NCBI RefSeq assembly: GCF_900101335.1
Contig: NZ_FNKA01000003.1
Span: forward strand, 558,001 to 622,000
DNA from: Quadrisphaera sp. DSM 44207
GTDB taxonomy: Bacteria; Actinomycetota; Actinomycetes; Actinomycetales; Quadrisphaeraceae
Direction: 5' to 3'
DNA length: 64,000 bases
The notes beneath the pieces were generated by a model that ran no database searches, was not told the origin of the DNA, and saw only the letters and a list, made by a program, of their open reading frames with translations. Both the position numbers and the translations under genes were made by a program. Position 1 is the stretch's first letter; every line of letters starts with the position of its first letter. This document shows positions 39,769 through 48,413 of the stretch, piece after piece.

Positions 39769-40142
39769 GGGTGCTCCTGGACACGCATGTGGTGCTCTGG
39801 CAGCTGGAGGGGAGCCGGGCGTTGTCCGGAGCGGCGCGGGAGGCGATCGAGCAGGCCACCGAGCTGCTGTTCAGCGTCGTGTCGTTCGCCCAGATCGGCG
39901 TCAAAGTCGCGATCGGTAAGCTGTCGGTACCGGACGACCTGCAAGACCACGTGGCGCGCAGCGGTCTGCGCACCCTCGCCCTCACGTCCGGCCACGGCCT
40001 CGGTGTGGCTGACCTACCCGTGCACCACCGTGACCCGTTCGACCGACTGCTCATCGCCCAAGCCCGGGCCGAGCACCTGACGATCGTCAGTGCTGACCGG
40101 CGCTTCGCGGCGTACGAGGTATCTCTCGTCCACGCCGGTTGA
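39765..40142 (+). CDS. PIN-domain toxin (VapC-like) with Glu-to-Gln change
   Basis: A 125-residue PIN ribonuclease-type toxin. Asp 6 (LLDTHVVLW), Asp 90 and Asp 93 (HHRDPFDRLLIAQA) and Asp 111 (SADRRF) are in place. The second acidic residue, normally Glu in a WEI segment before K-x-GKL, is Gln 43 here (FAQIGVKVAIGKL; codon CAG at 39891-39893). That residue is part of the metal site in this family, so the nuclease may be weakened or dead. Start ATG 39765 overlaps the antitoxin stop. Confidence 0.85.
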   Translation: MRVLLDTHVVLWQLEGSRALSGAAREAIEQATELLFSVVSFAQIGVKVAIGKLSVPDDLQDHVARSGLRTLALTSGHGLGVADLPVHHRDPFDRLLIAQARAEHLTIVSADRRFAAYEVSLVHAG

Positions 40143-40233
40143 CGCGCCGCTCCCGTCCAGCCGCTGAGCGGTCCTTCCTGCCCGGATCGGGCGTTCACGC
40201 GTCTCTCCGAACACGGGCTGACATCCTGAACAG

Positions 40234-41064
40234 GTGCCTGCCGCGTCGCCTTCACGCCCCCCGCCCTTGGTTGGCTCTGCGGACCGACTGACGAGACTCC
40301 TTCCGCGCAACAGCTTCACCGGCGCAGAACTCACTCGAGCGCTGCGGCTGTTGGCCACCCACCTCGAGTGTGACCAAGCAGAGGATGTGTTGGTCACCTG
40401 GAAGCACGGTGAACTCCGTTCGGTGGAGGTCGGTCAGCTCGCCCTTCTCGCAGATCCGGAGCAGGTCACCAGGATCGACGTGAGTTGGAGCTTCGCATCA
40501 GTCGTACCCGCAGACTCCCCGCCTCCTGCAGGAGGCCGCACGCTCCCGGGCCGAGTCTCGGGCACGCTCGTGGAGCGACGACGTGGAGTTTCGGCTTGGG
40601 TGCTGGGGCCCTGGCGTCGCGGCCGCCTGACCGTCGAGCACGGTGGGTGGGCCAGGGTCGGCCTCAACGCGTGTTCGACGTACCTGGTGGCGCGCCGGCC
40701 CGCGGTGGCCTTCACGAAGGACCGCCTTTTGGGAACCACTCCCCTGTTCGTGATCGTCTTGGTCGTCGGCTTCAGCCTGTCCTTCACGCAGTGGCGCACG
40801 TATCCGTCGGGGCCGCCATTCTTCAGTGCGATCACATTGCGGGCCGTCGTCCTTGCTATCCTCTACGCCGCGCTGTACTACTGGCTCTTCGCGCTGCTCG
40901 CCGGAGGCACGCGCCTCGTCGAGCCAGCGCAGGTGATGAGGTGGTCCTGGCTGACGCCCGCGATCGTGGCCGGTCTCGCGGGACCGGCCATCGCCCTGCT
41001 GGCTCTGCTGCTCACCGTGCTCACGGGCCTGGTGCGCGCCTCCGGCGTCCTCGGCGCAGGCTAG
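40234..41064 (+). CDS. hypothetical membrane protein
   Basis: A 276-residue protein not assigned to a family. The first 160 residues are soluble and mixed in character ([30 protein letters not shown]...[33 protein letters not shown]). Three membrane helices follow: about 170-185 ([14 protein letters not shown]), 200-222 ([21 protein letters not shown]) and 240-265. The start GTG 40234 has CATCCT 6 nt upstream. Base composition is a little less GC-rich than the neighbours, as in the adjacent toxin genes. The 91-bp gap before it holds only a weak hairpin. Confidence 0.5.
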   Translation: MPAASPSRPPPLVGSADRLTRLLPRNSFTGAELTRALRLLATHLECDQAEDVLVTWKHGELRSVEVGQLALLADPEQVTRIDVSWSFASVVPADSPPPAGGRTLPGRVSGTLVERRRGVSAWVLGPWRRGRLTVEHGGWARVGLNACSTYLVARRPAVAFTKDRLLGTTPLFVIVLVVGFSLSFTQWRTYPSGPPFFSAITLRAVVLAILYAALYYWLFALLAGGTRLVEPAQVMRWSWLTPAIVAGLAGPAIALLALLLTVLTGLVRASGVLGAG

Positions 41065-41088
41065 TCGTCCCTGGCCCGCACCTCTCAC

Positions 41089-41094
41089 TAGGCT
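41089..41094 (+). promoter_or_regulatory. leaderless -10 of the FAH gene (TAGGCT)
   Basis: TAGGCT ends 6 nt before GTG 41101. Confidence 0.6.
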
Positions 41095-41100
41095 CGCAGT

Positions 41101-41877
41101 GTGCGCATCGCGAGGTTCACGACGGGCGAGGACCCCCGCTTCGGGCTGGTCGAGGGCGAGGCGGGGGAGGAGGTCCTGCACGTCGTCGTCGGGGACCCCC
41201 TCTACGCGCCGCTGCAGCCCACGGGCGAGCGGGTCCCGCTCGCCGACGCCCGCCTGCTCGCCCCCGTGATCCCCCGCAGCAAGGTCGTCGGGATCGGCCG
41301 CAACTACGCCGAGCACGCCGAGGAGCTGGGCAACGACGTGCCGCAGCGACCGCTGGTCTTCCTCACCCCCAACACCGCGGTCGTCGGCCCGGGCGACCCC
41401 GTGGTCCTGCCCGAGGGCTCGCAGGAGGTGCACTACGAGGGCGAGCTGGCCGTCGTCATCGGCCGCGTGTGCAAGGACGTGCCGCGCGAGCGCGCCCGCG
41501 AGGTCGTCCTCGGCTACACGTGCGCCAACGACGTCACCGCCCGCGACTGGCAGCGCAGCGACGGGCAGTGGGCGCGGGCCAAGGGCTTCGACACCTCCTG
41601 CCCGCTGGGGCCGTGGATCGTGCCGGACCTCGACGTGGCGGACCTGCGCGTCACCACCCGCCTCGACGGGCGCACGGTGCAGGACGGCACCACCGCCGAC
41701 ATGGTCTTCGACGTCCCGGACCTCGTGGCCGCCGTCAGCGCCGCCTTCACGCTGCTGCCCGGCGACGTGATCCTCACCGGCACCCCCGCCGGCGTGGGGC
41801 CGCTGGCCGAGGGGCAGCGCGTGGAGGTCGAGGTCGAGGGCGTCGGCGTCCTGGCGAACCCGGTGGTGCGCCGGTGA
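41101..41877 (+). CDS. fumarylacetoacetate hydrolase family protein
   Basis: A 258-residue FAH-fold protein. The central domain shows [17 protein letters not shown], the metal ligands in [13 protein letters not shown] and [11 protein letters not shown], then the loop [14 protein letters not shown] and the C-terminal [15 protein letters not shown]. Members hydrate, isomerise or decarboxylate oxoacids; the substrate is not defined. A FAH gene directly before gltX is common in actinobacteria. The start is GTG 41101 behind TAGGCT; the stop overlaps gltX (GTGA). Confidence 0.88.
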   Translation: MRIARFTTGEDPRFGLVEGEAGEEVLHVVVGDPLYAPLQPTGERVPLADARLLAPVIPRSKVVGIGRNYAEHAEELGNDVPQRPLVFLTPNTAVVGPGDPVVLPEGSQEVHYEGELAVVIGRVCKDVPRERAREVVLGYTCANDVTARDWQRSDGQWARAKGFDTSCPLGPWIVPDLDVADLRVTTRLDGRTVQDGTTADMVFDVPDLVAAVSAAFTLLPGDVILTGTPAGVGPLAEGQRVEVEVEGVGVLANPVVRR

Positions 41878-43415
41878 GCGCGGCCAGCACCACGGGCGCG
41901 ACGGGCACGGCCCCGGCCGGGCTGCCCGCCAGCGCCGGGGACCGGCCCGTGCGGGTGCGCTTCTGCCCGTCCCCCACCGGCGTCCCGCACGTGGGGCTGG
42001 TGCGCACGGCGCTGTTCAACTGGGCCTACGCCCGGCGCACCGGGGGCACGCTGGTCTTCCGGATCGAGGACACCGACGCCGCCCGCGACAGCGAGGAGTC
42101 CTACGCGCAGCTGCTGGACGCGCTGCGCTGGCTCGGCCTCGACTGGGACGAGGGCGTGGAGGTCGGCGGCCCGCACGCGCCGTACCGGCAGTCCCAGCGC
42201 GGCCCGGTCTACGCCGACGTCCTGCACCGCCTCGCGCAGGCCGGGCGCGTCTACGAGTCCTTCTCCACCCACGAGGAGGTCGAGGCGCGCCGCACGCGGG
42301 CCGGGCTGGACCCCAAGCTCGGCTACGACAACGCCGACCGCGACACGTCGCCCGAGCAGGCGGAGGCGCTGCGGGCGCAGGGCCGCTCGCCGGTCTGGCG
42401 CGTGCGGATGCCCGACTCCGACGTCGTCGTCGAGGACCTGGTGCGGGGCACCATCACGTTCCCGGCCGGCAGCGTTCCCGACTTCGTCGTCGCGCGCGCC
42501 GACGGGGCGCCGCTGTACACCCTGACCAACCCCGTCGACGACGCCCTCATGGGCATCACGCACGTGCTGCGCGGGGAGGACCTGCTCGCCTCCACGCCGC
42601 GCCAGGTCGCCCTCTACCAGGCGCTCGTCGCGATCGGCGTCACCTCGACGGTGCCCCGCTTCGGCCACCTGCCGTACGTGATGGGGGAGGGCAACCGCAA
42701 GCTGTCCAAGCGCGACCCCGAGTCGAACCTGTTCCTGCACCGCCAGCGCGGGTTCCTGCCCGAGGGCCTGCTGAACTACCTGGCGCTGCTGGGGTGGTCG
42801 ATCGGCCCCGACCGCGACGTGTTCACCCCCGCCGAGCTCGTGGCCGCCTTCGACGTCGCGGACGTCGTCCCCAGCCCCTCCCGCTTCGACCTGCGCAAGG
42901 CCGAGGCCATCAACGGCGCGCACGTGCGGATGCTGGCGCCCGAGGACCTGCGCGACCGCCTCCTCCCGCACCTGCGGTCCGCCGGGCTGCTGCCCGAGCA
43001 CCCCGGCGCCGAGCAGCTGGCGCTGCTGGACGCCGCGGTCCCCCTCGTGCAGGAGCGCATGACCCTGCTCGGGGAGGCGCCCGGGATGCTCGGCTTCCTC
43101 CTCGTGCCCGACGACGCCCTGGTGGTGGAGGAGGACGCCCGCGCCTCCCTGCGCCCGGAGGCGGCGCAGGTGCTGGACGCCGCGCTCGCGGTCCTGCCCG
43201 GCCTGCAGGACTGGTCGGCCGCCGGGATCGAGGCCGCGCTGCGCGCGGCCGTGGTGGACGGGCTGGGCGTCAAGCCGAAGTTCGCCTTCGGCCCGCTGCG
43301 CGCGGCGGTCACCGGACGGCGCGTCTCGCCGCCGCTGTTCGAGTCGATGGAGCTGCTGGGCCGGGACTCCAGCCTGCGCCGGCTCTCCGCCCTGCGTGCG
43401 ACGCTGGACGGGTGA
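41874..43415 (+). CDS. gltX: glutamyl-tRNA synthetase
   Basis: A 513-residue class I synthetase. The HIGH-type motif is [19 protein letters not shown] and the KMSKS-type motif [27 protein letters not shown] is the Glu-binding block. No GlnRS gene is present in this window, while gatCAB and a GatCAB-type tRNA-Gln are. It is therefore probably non-discriminating and also charges tRNA-Gln with Glu. The first 22 residues are an Ala/Gly/Thr-rich extension. Start GTG 41874 overlaps the FAH stop; its stop overlaps the next gene. Confidence 0.95.
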   Translation: MSAASTTGATGTAPAGLPASAGDRPVRVRFCPSPTGVPHVGLVRTALFNWAYARRTGGTLVFRIEDTDAARDSEESYAQLLDALRWLGLDWDEGVEVGGPHAPYRQSQRGPVYADVLHRLAQAGRVYESFSTHEEVEARRTRAGLDPKLGYDNADRDTSPEQAEALRAQGRSPVWRVRMPDSDVVVEDLVRGTITFPAGSVPDFVVARADGAPLYTLTNPVDDALMGITHVLRGEDLLASTPRQVALYQALVAIGVTSTVPRFGHLPYVMGEGNRKLSKRDPESNLFLHRQRGFLPEGLLNYLALLGWSIGPDRDVFTPAELVAAFDVADVVPSPSRFDLRKAEAINGAHVRMLAPEDLRDRLLPHLRSAGLLPEHPGAEQLALLDAAVPLVQERMTLLGEAPGMLGFLLVPDDALVVEEDARASLRPEAAQVLDAALAVLPGLQDWSAAGIEAALRAAVVDGLGVKPKFAFGPLRAAVTGRRVSPPLFESMELLGRDSSLRRLSALRATLDG

Positions 43416-44488
43416 CGCACCCGCACCCCCCGGCGCCGGGACGGCCCGCGCAGGCCGAGCCCGCGCAGGCCTGGAGCTCCCAGGTCCGGCCCGCGCAGGC
43501 CTGGCCCGCGCCGCCCCCGTCCCCGCGCGAGGCGTGGCAGCCGCGACCCCACCCGCAGCTGCTGCGGGGGCCGCGCCACCGCTGGTGGCGCCCGCTGGTG
43601 GGCCTCGCCGTCGTGGTGGCGGGGATCGCCGTCGTCCTCGTGGCGACGGCGATCGCCCTGGTCGCGGCGGCGCTGGCCCGGGGGATCGACCCCGGGTCCC
43701 CGGAGTTCGCGAGCGCGGCGTTCCTCGCCTCCTGGCCGTCCCTGCTGCTGACCAACCTCTCGCTCGCCGCCCTCATCCCGCTGTCGTTCCTCGCCGTGCA
43801 GGCCGGGCACCTGTGGCGCCCGCGCTGGGTCTCCTCCGTGCGGGGCGGGCTGCGGTGGCGCTGGCTGGCCCTCGCGGCGGCCGCCACGACCGCGGTCTTC
43901 GCGCTCGTGCAGGGCGGGTTCATGATCGCCGAGGGCTGGCGGCCCGCGCAGGTCGACGACCTCGTCCCGCTGCTGCTCGTGGTCCTGCTGACCACCCCGT
44001 TCCAGGCGGCGGGGGAGGAGTACCTCTTCCGCGGCTGGCTCTCCCAGGCCGTCGGCTCGCTGTTCGCGCGCGCCGCCGTGGGGGCCGTGGTGGCCGGCGC
44101 CGTCTCCGCGCTGCTCTTCGCCGCCGCCCACGGCGGCCAGAACCCGTGGCTGTTCCTCGACCGCTTCGCCTTCGGCGTCCTCGCGTCCTACCTCGTGTGG
44201 CGCACCGGCGGCCTCGAGGCCGCCATCGCGCTGCACGCCGTGAACAACGTCGCCGTCTTCGTCCCCACTATCCTCGCGGGCGAGCTGGAGGCGGCGCTGC
44301 AGGTCACGGAGGCGCCGCTGGCGGCCGTGGTCTGGGACGTCGCTCTGCTCGCTGGGACCGGGCTGCTGCTCCTGCTGCTCGCCCGGTGGCGCCGCGTCGA
44401 GCGGCTCTTCGTCCCGCCCGCCCCGGTGCTGGGCGGGGAGCCGGCACACCCCTCCCCGGCGGTCGTCGGGCCCTGCGGGCTCGGGTAG
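43412..44488 (+). CDS. CPBP-family intramembrane metalloprotease
   Basis: A 358-residue membrane protein with the CPBP (Abi/CAAX-protease-like) motifs: EExxxR in [11 protein letters not shown], the second motif FAAAHGG and the third HAVNN. About eight hydrophobic segments are seen. The first 45 residues are a Pro/Ala/Gln-rich cytoplasmic stretch with PAQAW repeats. The substrate is unknown; relatives take part in prenyl-protein processing or bacteriocin immunity. Start GTG 43412 overlaps the gltX stop. The TAG stop doubles as part of a -10-like TAGAGT before tRNA-Gln. Confidence 0.87.
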   Translation: MTHPHPPAPGRPAQAEPAQAWSSQVRPAQAWPAPPPSPREAWQPRPHPQLLRGPRHRWWRPLVGLAVVVAGIAVVLVATAIALVAAALARGIDPGSPEFASAAFLASWPSLLLTNLSLAALIPLSFLAVQAGHLWRPRWVSSVRGGLRWRWLALAAAATTAVFALVQGGFMIAEGWRPAQVDDLVPLLLVVLLTTPFQAAGEEYLFRGWLSQAVGSLFARAAVGAVVAGAVSALLFAAAHGGQNPWLFLDRFAFGVLASYLVWRTGGLEAAIALHAVNNVAVFVPTILAGELEAALQVTEAPLAAVVWDVALLAGTGLLLLLLARWRRVERLFVPPAPVLGGEPAHPSPAVVGPCGLG

Positions 44489-44491
44489 AGT
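44486..44491 (+). promoter_or_regulatory. candidate -10 for the tRNA pair (TAGAGT)
   Basis: TAGAGT includes the TAG stop of the CPBP gene, about 50 nt upstream of tRNA-Gln. No clear -35 was found. Confidence 0.4.
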
Positions 44492-44540
44492 CTCCTGTCG
44501 GCGCGGCCGCGGGGCACTGCCCCGGCAGCCGTGATCACCA

Positions 44541-44612
44541 TGGGGTATGGTGTAATTGGCAGCACGACTGATTCTGGTTCAGTTAGTCTAGGTTCGAGTC
44601 CTGGTACCCCAG
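44541..44612 (+). tRNA. tRNA-Gln (CTG)
   Basis: Acceptor arms TGGGGTA and TACCCCA, D arm with AATTGGCAG, anticodon stem ACTGA/TCAGT around TTCTGGT (anticodon CTG), T arm GGTTCGAGTCC; CCA is not encoded. The T1-A72 pair is the known identity element for bacterial GatCAB amidation of Glu-tRNA-Gln. Confidence 0.95.
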
Positions 44613-44613
44613 C

Positions 44614-44686
44614 GGCCCCGTTGTGTAGCGGCCTAGCACGCCGCCCTCTCAAGGCGGTAGCGCGGGTTCGAATCCCGTCGGGGCTA
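44614..44686 (+). tRNA. tRNA-Glu (CTC)
   Basis: Acceptor GGCCCCG with CGGGGCT (first pair G-T), D arm TGTAGCGGCCTAGCA, anticodon stem CCGCC/GGCGG around CTCTCAA (anticodon CTC), T arm GGGTTCGAATCCC. It starts 2 nt after tRNA-Gln, so the two are co-transcribed. It is the cognate tRNA of the nearby gltX product. Confidence 0.95.
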
Positions 44687-44690
44687 CGTC

Positions 44691-44726
44691 GAGGGCCCGG
44701 TGCACCACAAGGTGCACCGGGCCCTC
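44691..44726 (+). terminator. terminator of the tRNA pair
   Basis: A perfect 16-bp stem (GAGGGCCCGGTGCACC and its complement) with loop ACAA begins 4 nt after tRNA-Glu. It can also serve the convergent IclR gene. Confidence 0.8.
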
Positions 44727-44771
44727 AGCCGTCCCACCCGGCTGCCCGGCCCCGGCTCGGCCCCGGCGCGG

Positions 44772-45494
44772 TCACGAGCCGCCGCTCGCGAGCGCCTCGG
44801 TCAGCCGCTCGCCGGCAGCCACCACCGTCTCGGCGTGCAGGCGCCCGGGCTGGCGGCCCAGGCGCTGCAGCGGCCCCGAGATCGACACGGCCGCGACGAC
44901 GCGCCCCGAGGGCCCGCGCACGGGTGCCGAGACCGACCCCACGCCCTCCTCGCGCTCTCCCACGCTCTGCGCCCACCCGCGCCGGCGCACGCCCGCCAGC
45001 GTCGTGGCGGTGAAGGAGGCGCTGGCCAGCCCGCGGTGCAGGCGCTCCGGGTCCTCCCAGGCCAGCAGCACCTGCGCCGCCGACCCGGCCAGCATCGTCA
45101 GCGACGCGCCGACCGGCACCGAGTCGCGCAGCCCCACGCCGGGTCGCTCGACGGCCGCGACGCACACCCGCGCCTCGCCCTGGCGGCGGTACAGCTGCAC
45201 GCTCTCCCCGCTCGTGTCGCGCGCCTGCGCCAGCACGGTGCCGGCGGCCGCCAGCAGGCGGTCCTCGCCGGCCGCCGCGGCCAGCTCGCCGAGGCGGGCG
45301 CCGAGCACGAAGCGGCCCTGCAGGTCGCGGTCGACGAGGCGGTGGTGCTCCAGCGCCACGGCCAGCCGGTGCGCCGTGGGGCGGGACAGCGACGTGGCGC
45401 TGACGAGCTGCGCCAGGGTCGCCGGGCCCGCCTCGAGGGCGGAGAGGACGAGCACGGCCTTGTCCAGCACGCCGACTCCGCTAGAGTTGTCCAT
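44772..45494 (-). CDS. IclR-family regulator (LtbR/NdgR type)
   Basis: A 240-residue regulator with an N-terminal winged helix (VLDKAVLVLSALEAGPATLAQLVSATSLSRPTAHRLAVALE) and a C-terminal IclR ligand domain (GRFVLGARLGELA...VGVGSVSAPVRGPSGRVVAAVSISGP). It is divergent from leuCD. In Corynebacterium and Streptomyces the gene in this position (LtbR/NdgR) controls leuCD and related amino acid genes, so the same role is inferred here. Start ATG 45494 is 75 bp from leuC. Confidence 0.88.
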   Translation of the reverse strand: MDNSSGVGVLDKAVLVLSALEAGPATLAQLVSATSLSRPTAHRLAVALEHHRLVDRDLQGRFVLGARLGELAAAAGEDRLLAAAGTVLAQARDTSGESVQLYRRQGEARVCVAAVERPGVGLRDSVPVGASLTMLAGSAAQVLLAWEDPERLHRGLASASFTATTLAGVRRRGWAQSVGEREEGVGSVSAPVRGPSGRVVAAVSISGPLQRLGRQPGRLHAETVVAAGERLTEALASGGS

Positions 45495-45509
45495 GGACCG
45501 ATATTGGCG

Positions 45510-45524
45510 TCTCGCATGTTGAGA
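45510..45524. promoter_or_regulatory. candidate IclR-type operator in the leuC/regulator gap
   Basis: TCTCGCATGTTGAGA has 4-bp inverted half-sites (TCTC/GAGA) spaced like an LtbR/NdgR site. It lies 16 bp from the regulator start and 45 bp from leuC, so one protein bound here could affect both. Confidence 0.4.
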
Positions 45525-45569
45525 AGGCAAGCGACGCCGACCGACGCGTGAACGGGTGGAGGGGCGAGC

Positions 45570-46988
45570 ATGGGCCGGACGCTGGCCGAGAAGGTGTGGG
45601 ACGCGCACGTCGTCCGCAAGGGCGGCCCGGGGGAGCCGGACCTGCTCTACATCGACCTCCACCTGCTCCACGAGGTCACCAGCCCGCAGGCCTTCGACGG
45701 CCTGCGCGAGGCCGGGCGCCCCGTGCGCCGTCCCGACCTGACGATCGCCACGGAGGACCACAACGTCCCCACCCTGGCGATCGACCGGCCGATCGCCGAC
45801 CCGGTCAGCCGCACGCAGGTGGAGACCCTGCGCCGCAACTGCGCCGAGTTCGGCGTCCGGCTGCACAGCCTCGGCGACGCCGAGCAGGGCATCGTCCACG
45901 TCGTGGGGCCGCAGACCGGCCTCACCCAGCCCGGCATGACGATCGTGTGCGGCGACTCGCACACCTCCACCCACGGCGCCTTCGGCGCGCTGGCCTTCGG
46001 CATCGGCACCTCCGAGGTCGAGCACGTCCTCGCCACGCAGACCCTGCCGCTGGCGCCGTTCAAGACGATGGCGATCACCGTGGACGGCGCGCTGCCCGAG
46101 GGCACCACCTCCAAGGACGTCATCCTCGCCGTCATCGCCGAGATCGGCACGGGCGGCGGCCAGGGCTACGTGCTCGAGTACCGCGGCGAGGCGATCCGGG
46201 CGCTGTCCATGGAGGCCCGGATGACGATCTGCAACATGTCGATCGAGGCCGGCGCCCGCGCGGGCATGATCGCCCCCGACGAGACGACGTTCGAGTACCT
46301 GCGCGGGCGCCCCCACGCCCCCGCGGGCGCCGACTGGGACGCCGCCGTGCGGGAGTGGTCGATGCTGCACACCGACGACGACGCGGTCTTCGACGCCGAG
46401 GTCGTTCTCGAGGCCGCCGACCTCGAGCCGTTCGTCACCTGGGGCACCAACCCCGGGCAGGGCCTGCCGCTGTCCGGGGCCGTGCCCGACCCGGCGACGA
46501 TGGCCGACGAGGGCGCCCGCTCCGCCGCCGAGCGCGCCCTGGCGTACATGGACCTGCAGCCCGGCACGAGGCTGCGCGACATCGCGGTGGACACCGTCTT
46601 CATCGGCTCGTGCACCAACGGCCGCATCGAGGACCTGCGGGCGGCCGCCGAGGTCGTCCAGGGGCGCAGGGTCGCCCCGGGGGTGCGCGTGCTCGTCGTC
46701 CCCGGCTCCGCGCGCGTGCGCCTGCAGGCCGAGGCCGAGGGCCTCGACAGGGTGTTCACCGACTTCGGCGCCGAGTGGCGCAGCGCCGGCTGCTCGATGT
46801 GCCTGGGCATGAACCCCGACCAGCTCGCGCCGGGCGAGCGCGCCGCCTCGACGTCCAACCGCAACTTCGAGGGCCGCCAGGGCAAGGGCGGGCGCACCCA
46901 CCTCGTCAGCGTCCCCGTCGCCGCCGCCACGGCGGTGCGCGGCACCCTCAGCTCGCCCGCCGACCTCGACGCCCCCGCCCTGGTCTGA
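45570..46988 (+). CDS. leuC: 3-isopropylmalate dehydratase large subunit
   Basis: A 472-residue aconitase-fold subunit with a 4Fe-4S cluster; it isomerises 2- to 3-isopropylmalate with LeuD. The three cluster cysteines are seen in [13 protein letters not shown] and [10 protein letters not shown]. Other blocks are [42 protein letters not shown] and [20 protein letters not shown] 45570 has GGAGGGG about 8 nt upstream. Isopropylmalate synthase (leuA) is not in this window. Confidence 0.96.
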   Translation: MGRTLAEKVWDAHVVRKGGPGEPDLLYIDLHLLHEVTSPQAFDGLREAGRPVRRPDLTIATEDHNVPTLAIDRPIADPVSRTQVETLRRNCAEFGVRLHSLGDAEQGIVHVVGPQTGLTQPGMTIVCGDSHTSTHGAFGALAFGIGTSEVEHVLATQTLPLAPFKTMAITVDGALPEGTTSKDVILAVIAEIGTGGGQGYVLEYRGEAIRALSMEARMTICNMSIEAGARAGMIAPDETTFEYLRGRPHAPAGADWDAAVREWSMLHTDDDAVFDAEVVLEAADLEPFVTWGTNPGQGLPLSGAVPDPATMADEGARSAAERALAYMDLQPGTRLRDIAVDTVFIGSCTNGRIEDLRAAAEVVQGRRVAPGVRVLVVPGSARVRLQAEAEGLDRVFTDFGAEWRSAGCSMCLGMNPDQLAPGERAASTSNRNFEGRQGKGGRTHLVSVPVAAATAVRGTLSSPADLDAPALV

Positions 46989-47018
46989 GCCCGCCCGAGC
47001 CCGCCCGAGCCCGCCCGA
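46989..47018 (+). repeat. three 10-bp tandem copies between leuC and leuD
   Basis: GCCCGCCCGA is repeated three times exactly in the 45-bp spacer, right after the leuC stop. It changes only the spacing to the leuD ribosome site (CTGGAGAG). Confidence 0.9.
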
Positions 47019-47033
47019 GGACTGGAGAGCCCG

Positions 47034-47630
47034 ATGGAGCCGTTCACCACGCACACCGGCGTCGGCGTGCCGCTGCGCCGCAGCAACGTCGACACCGACC
47101 AGATCATCCCGGCCGTCTACCTCAAGCGGGTCTCCAAGACCGGCTTCGAGGACGGCCTGTTCGCCGCCTGGCGCGGCGACCCGTCCTTCGTCCTCAACCA
47201 GGAGCCGTTCCGCGCCGGAAGTGTGCTCGTCGCCGGCCCGGACTTCGGCACCGGCTCCTCCCGCGAGCACGCGGTGTGGGCGCTGAAGGACTACGGGTTC
47301 CGGGTCGTGCTCTCCTCGCGGTTCGCCGACATCTTCCGCGGCAACTCCGGCAAGCAGGGCCTGCTCGCGGGCCAGATGAGCCAGGACGACGTCGAGCAGC
47401 TGTGGAAGCTGCTCGAGAACGACCCCGGAGCGCAGGTGACGGTCGACCTCGCGCAGCGCACGGTGACGTGCGGCGCGTTCGTCGCGCCGTTCTCGATCGA
47501 CGACTACACCCGCTGGCGGCTGATGGAGGGCTTGGACGACATCGGCCTGACCCTGCGCAGCGAGGCCGAGATCGACGCCTACGAGGCCGCCCGCCCGAGC
47601 TGGAAGCCGGCCACCCTCCCCGTCCGCTGA
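47034..47630 (+). CDS. leuD: 3-isopropylmalate dehydratase small subunit
   Basis: A 198-residue swivel-domain partner of LeuC. Family blocks are [66 protein letters not shown] and the C-terminal [25 protein letters not shown] 47034 follows TGGAGAG. It lies in the leuCD operon, convergent with the DoxX-like gene. Confidence 0.95.
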   Translation: MEPFTTHTGVGVPLRRSNVDTDQIIPAVYLKRVSKTGFEDGLFAAWRGDPSFVLNQEPFRAGSVLVAGPDFGTGSSREHAVWALKDYGFRVVLSSRFADIFRGNSGKQGLLAGQMSQDDVEQLWKLLENDPGAQVTVDLAQRTVTCGAFVAPFSIDDYTRWRLMEGLDDIGLTLRSEAEIDAYEAARPSWKPATLPVR

Positions 47631-47665
47631 GGCCGTCCTCGCGGGCGGGGAGGGCGCCGCACCCC

Positions 47666-48214
47666 TCAGGTGGGGTCGGCCGTCGGGTCCGCGGTGGTGT
47701 TGGCCCCCGGGGCGTCGTCGCCGGAGGGCGCCTCCTGGCGCCGGCTGAGCACGAGGGCGGCCGTGCCGAGGCCGACCCCGACCGCGGTGAGCAGGGCGCC
47801 CGGGCCGCTGCGCTCGACGCCCAGGACCCGGTCCAGGGAGTACCGCCCCGGCCCGGTGGCGGCGATCCCGGCGGCGACGACGCCGTTGATCAGCGGCAGC
47901 TCCCAGCCGCCGCCGGTCACCCACACCCCCTTGCCGCGGTGGGCGGTGCGCGCGGCGCCGACCATCTGCCCGATCACCCCGGCCGCGGACAGCGGCGTCG
48001 CCAGGCCCGCCGCGAGCCCGAGGCCGGCGACCAGCTCGGTGGCGCCCGACAGCACCGCGTAGGGCCTGCCGGGGCGGAAGCCGAGGCTCTCCATGAACCC
48101 GGCCGTGCCCTCGACGCCGTAGCCGGCGCCGAAGGCGCCGAACAGCTTGCCGGCGCCGTGCCCGGCGAACAGCGCCCCGACCCCGCCTCGGATGACCAGC
48201 ACTCCCAGGTCCAC
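47666..48214 (-). CDS. DoxX-family membrane protein
   Basis: A 182-residue protein with four hydrophobic segments typical of DoxX: LGVLVIRGGVGALFAGHGAGKLFGAFGG-like start, MESLGFRPGRPYAVLSGATELVAGLGLAAGLATPLSAAGVIG, INGVVAAGIAATG and LLTAVGVGLGTAALVL. The C-terminal tail is polar (DDAPGANTTADPTADPT). Function unknown; relatives join membrane oxidoreductase complexes. Start GTG 48214. The 199-bp gap to murA holds GC-rich sequence with no other gene I can support; the HU gene often found between leuD and murA is absent. Confidence 0.8.
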   Translation of the reverse strand: MDLGVLVIRGGVGALFAGHGAGKLFGAFGAGYGVEGTAGFMESLGFRPGRPYAVLSGATELVAGLGLAAGLATPLSAAGVIGQMVGAARTAHRGKGVWVTGGGWELPLINGVVAAGIAATGPGRYSLDRVLGVERSGPGALLTAVGVGLGTAALVLSRRQEAPSGDDAPGANTTADPTADPT

Positions 48215-48413
48215 AGCGCCCTCCGTCCCCGGCCCGTTCCCGGCCCGTCCTCGACCGCACGACCGGGCCCCGCGACCGCGGGACCCGCACGAGGGGCCGC
48301 ATACCCGCGCTCGCGCGGATCACGCACGTCCCGCCGGCGGATCGGGCGCCCGCGGGACGCGGCCGCGCCGTCCGCGCCCGGCGCGCGCGGGCCTGGTGCA
48401 GACTGGGTCCCCT

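Noticed and set aside
44691-44726. Attachment site at the tRNA pair
   Set aside because: The structure is a simple terminator; no integrase, no duplicated tRNA 3' end and no island follow.
46989-47018. Tandem 10-bp repeats as a CRISPR or origin iteron
   Set aside because: Units are contiguous without spacers, only three, and purely GC; they fit a slippage repeat in a gene spacer.
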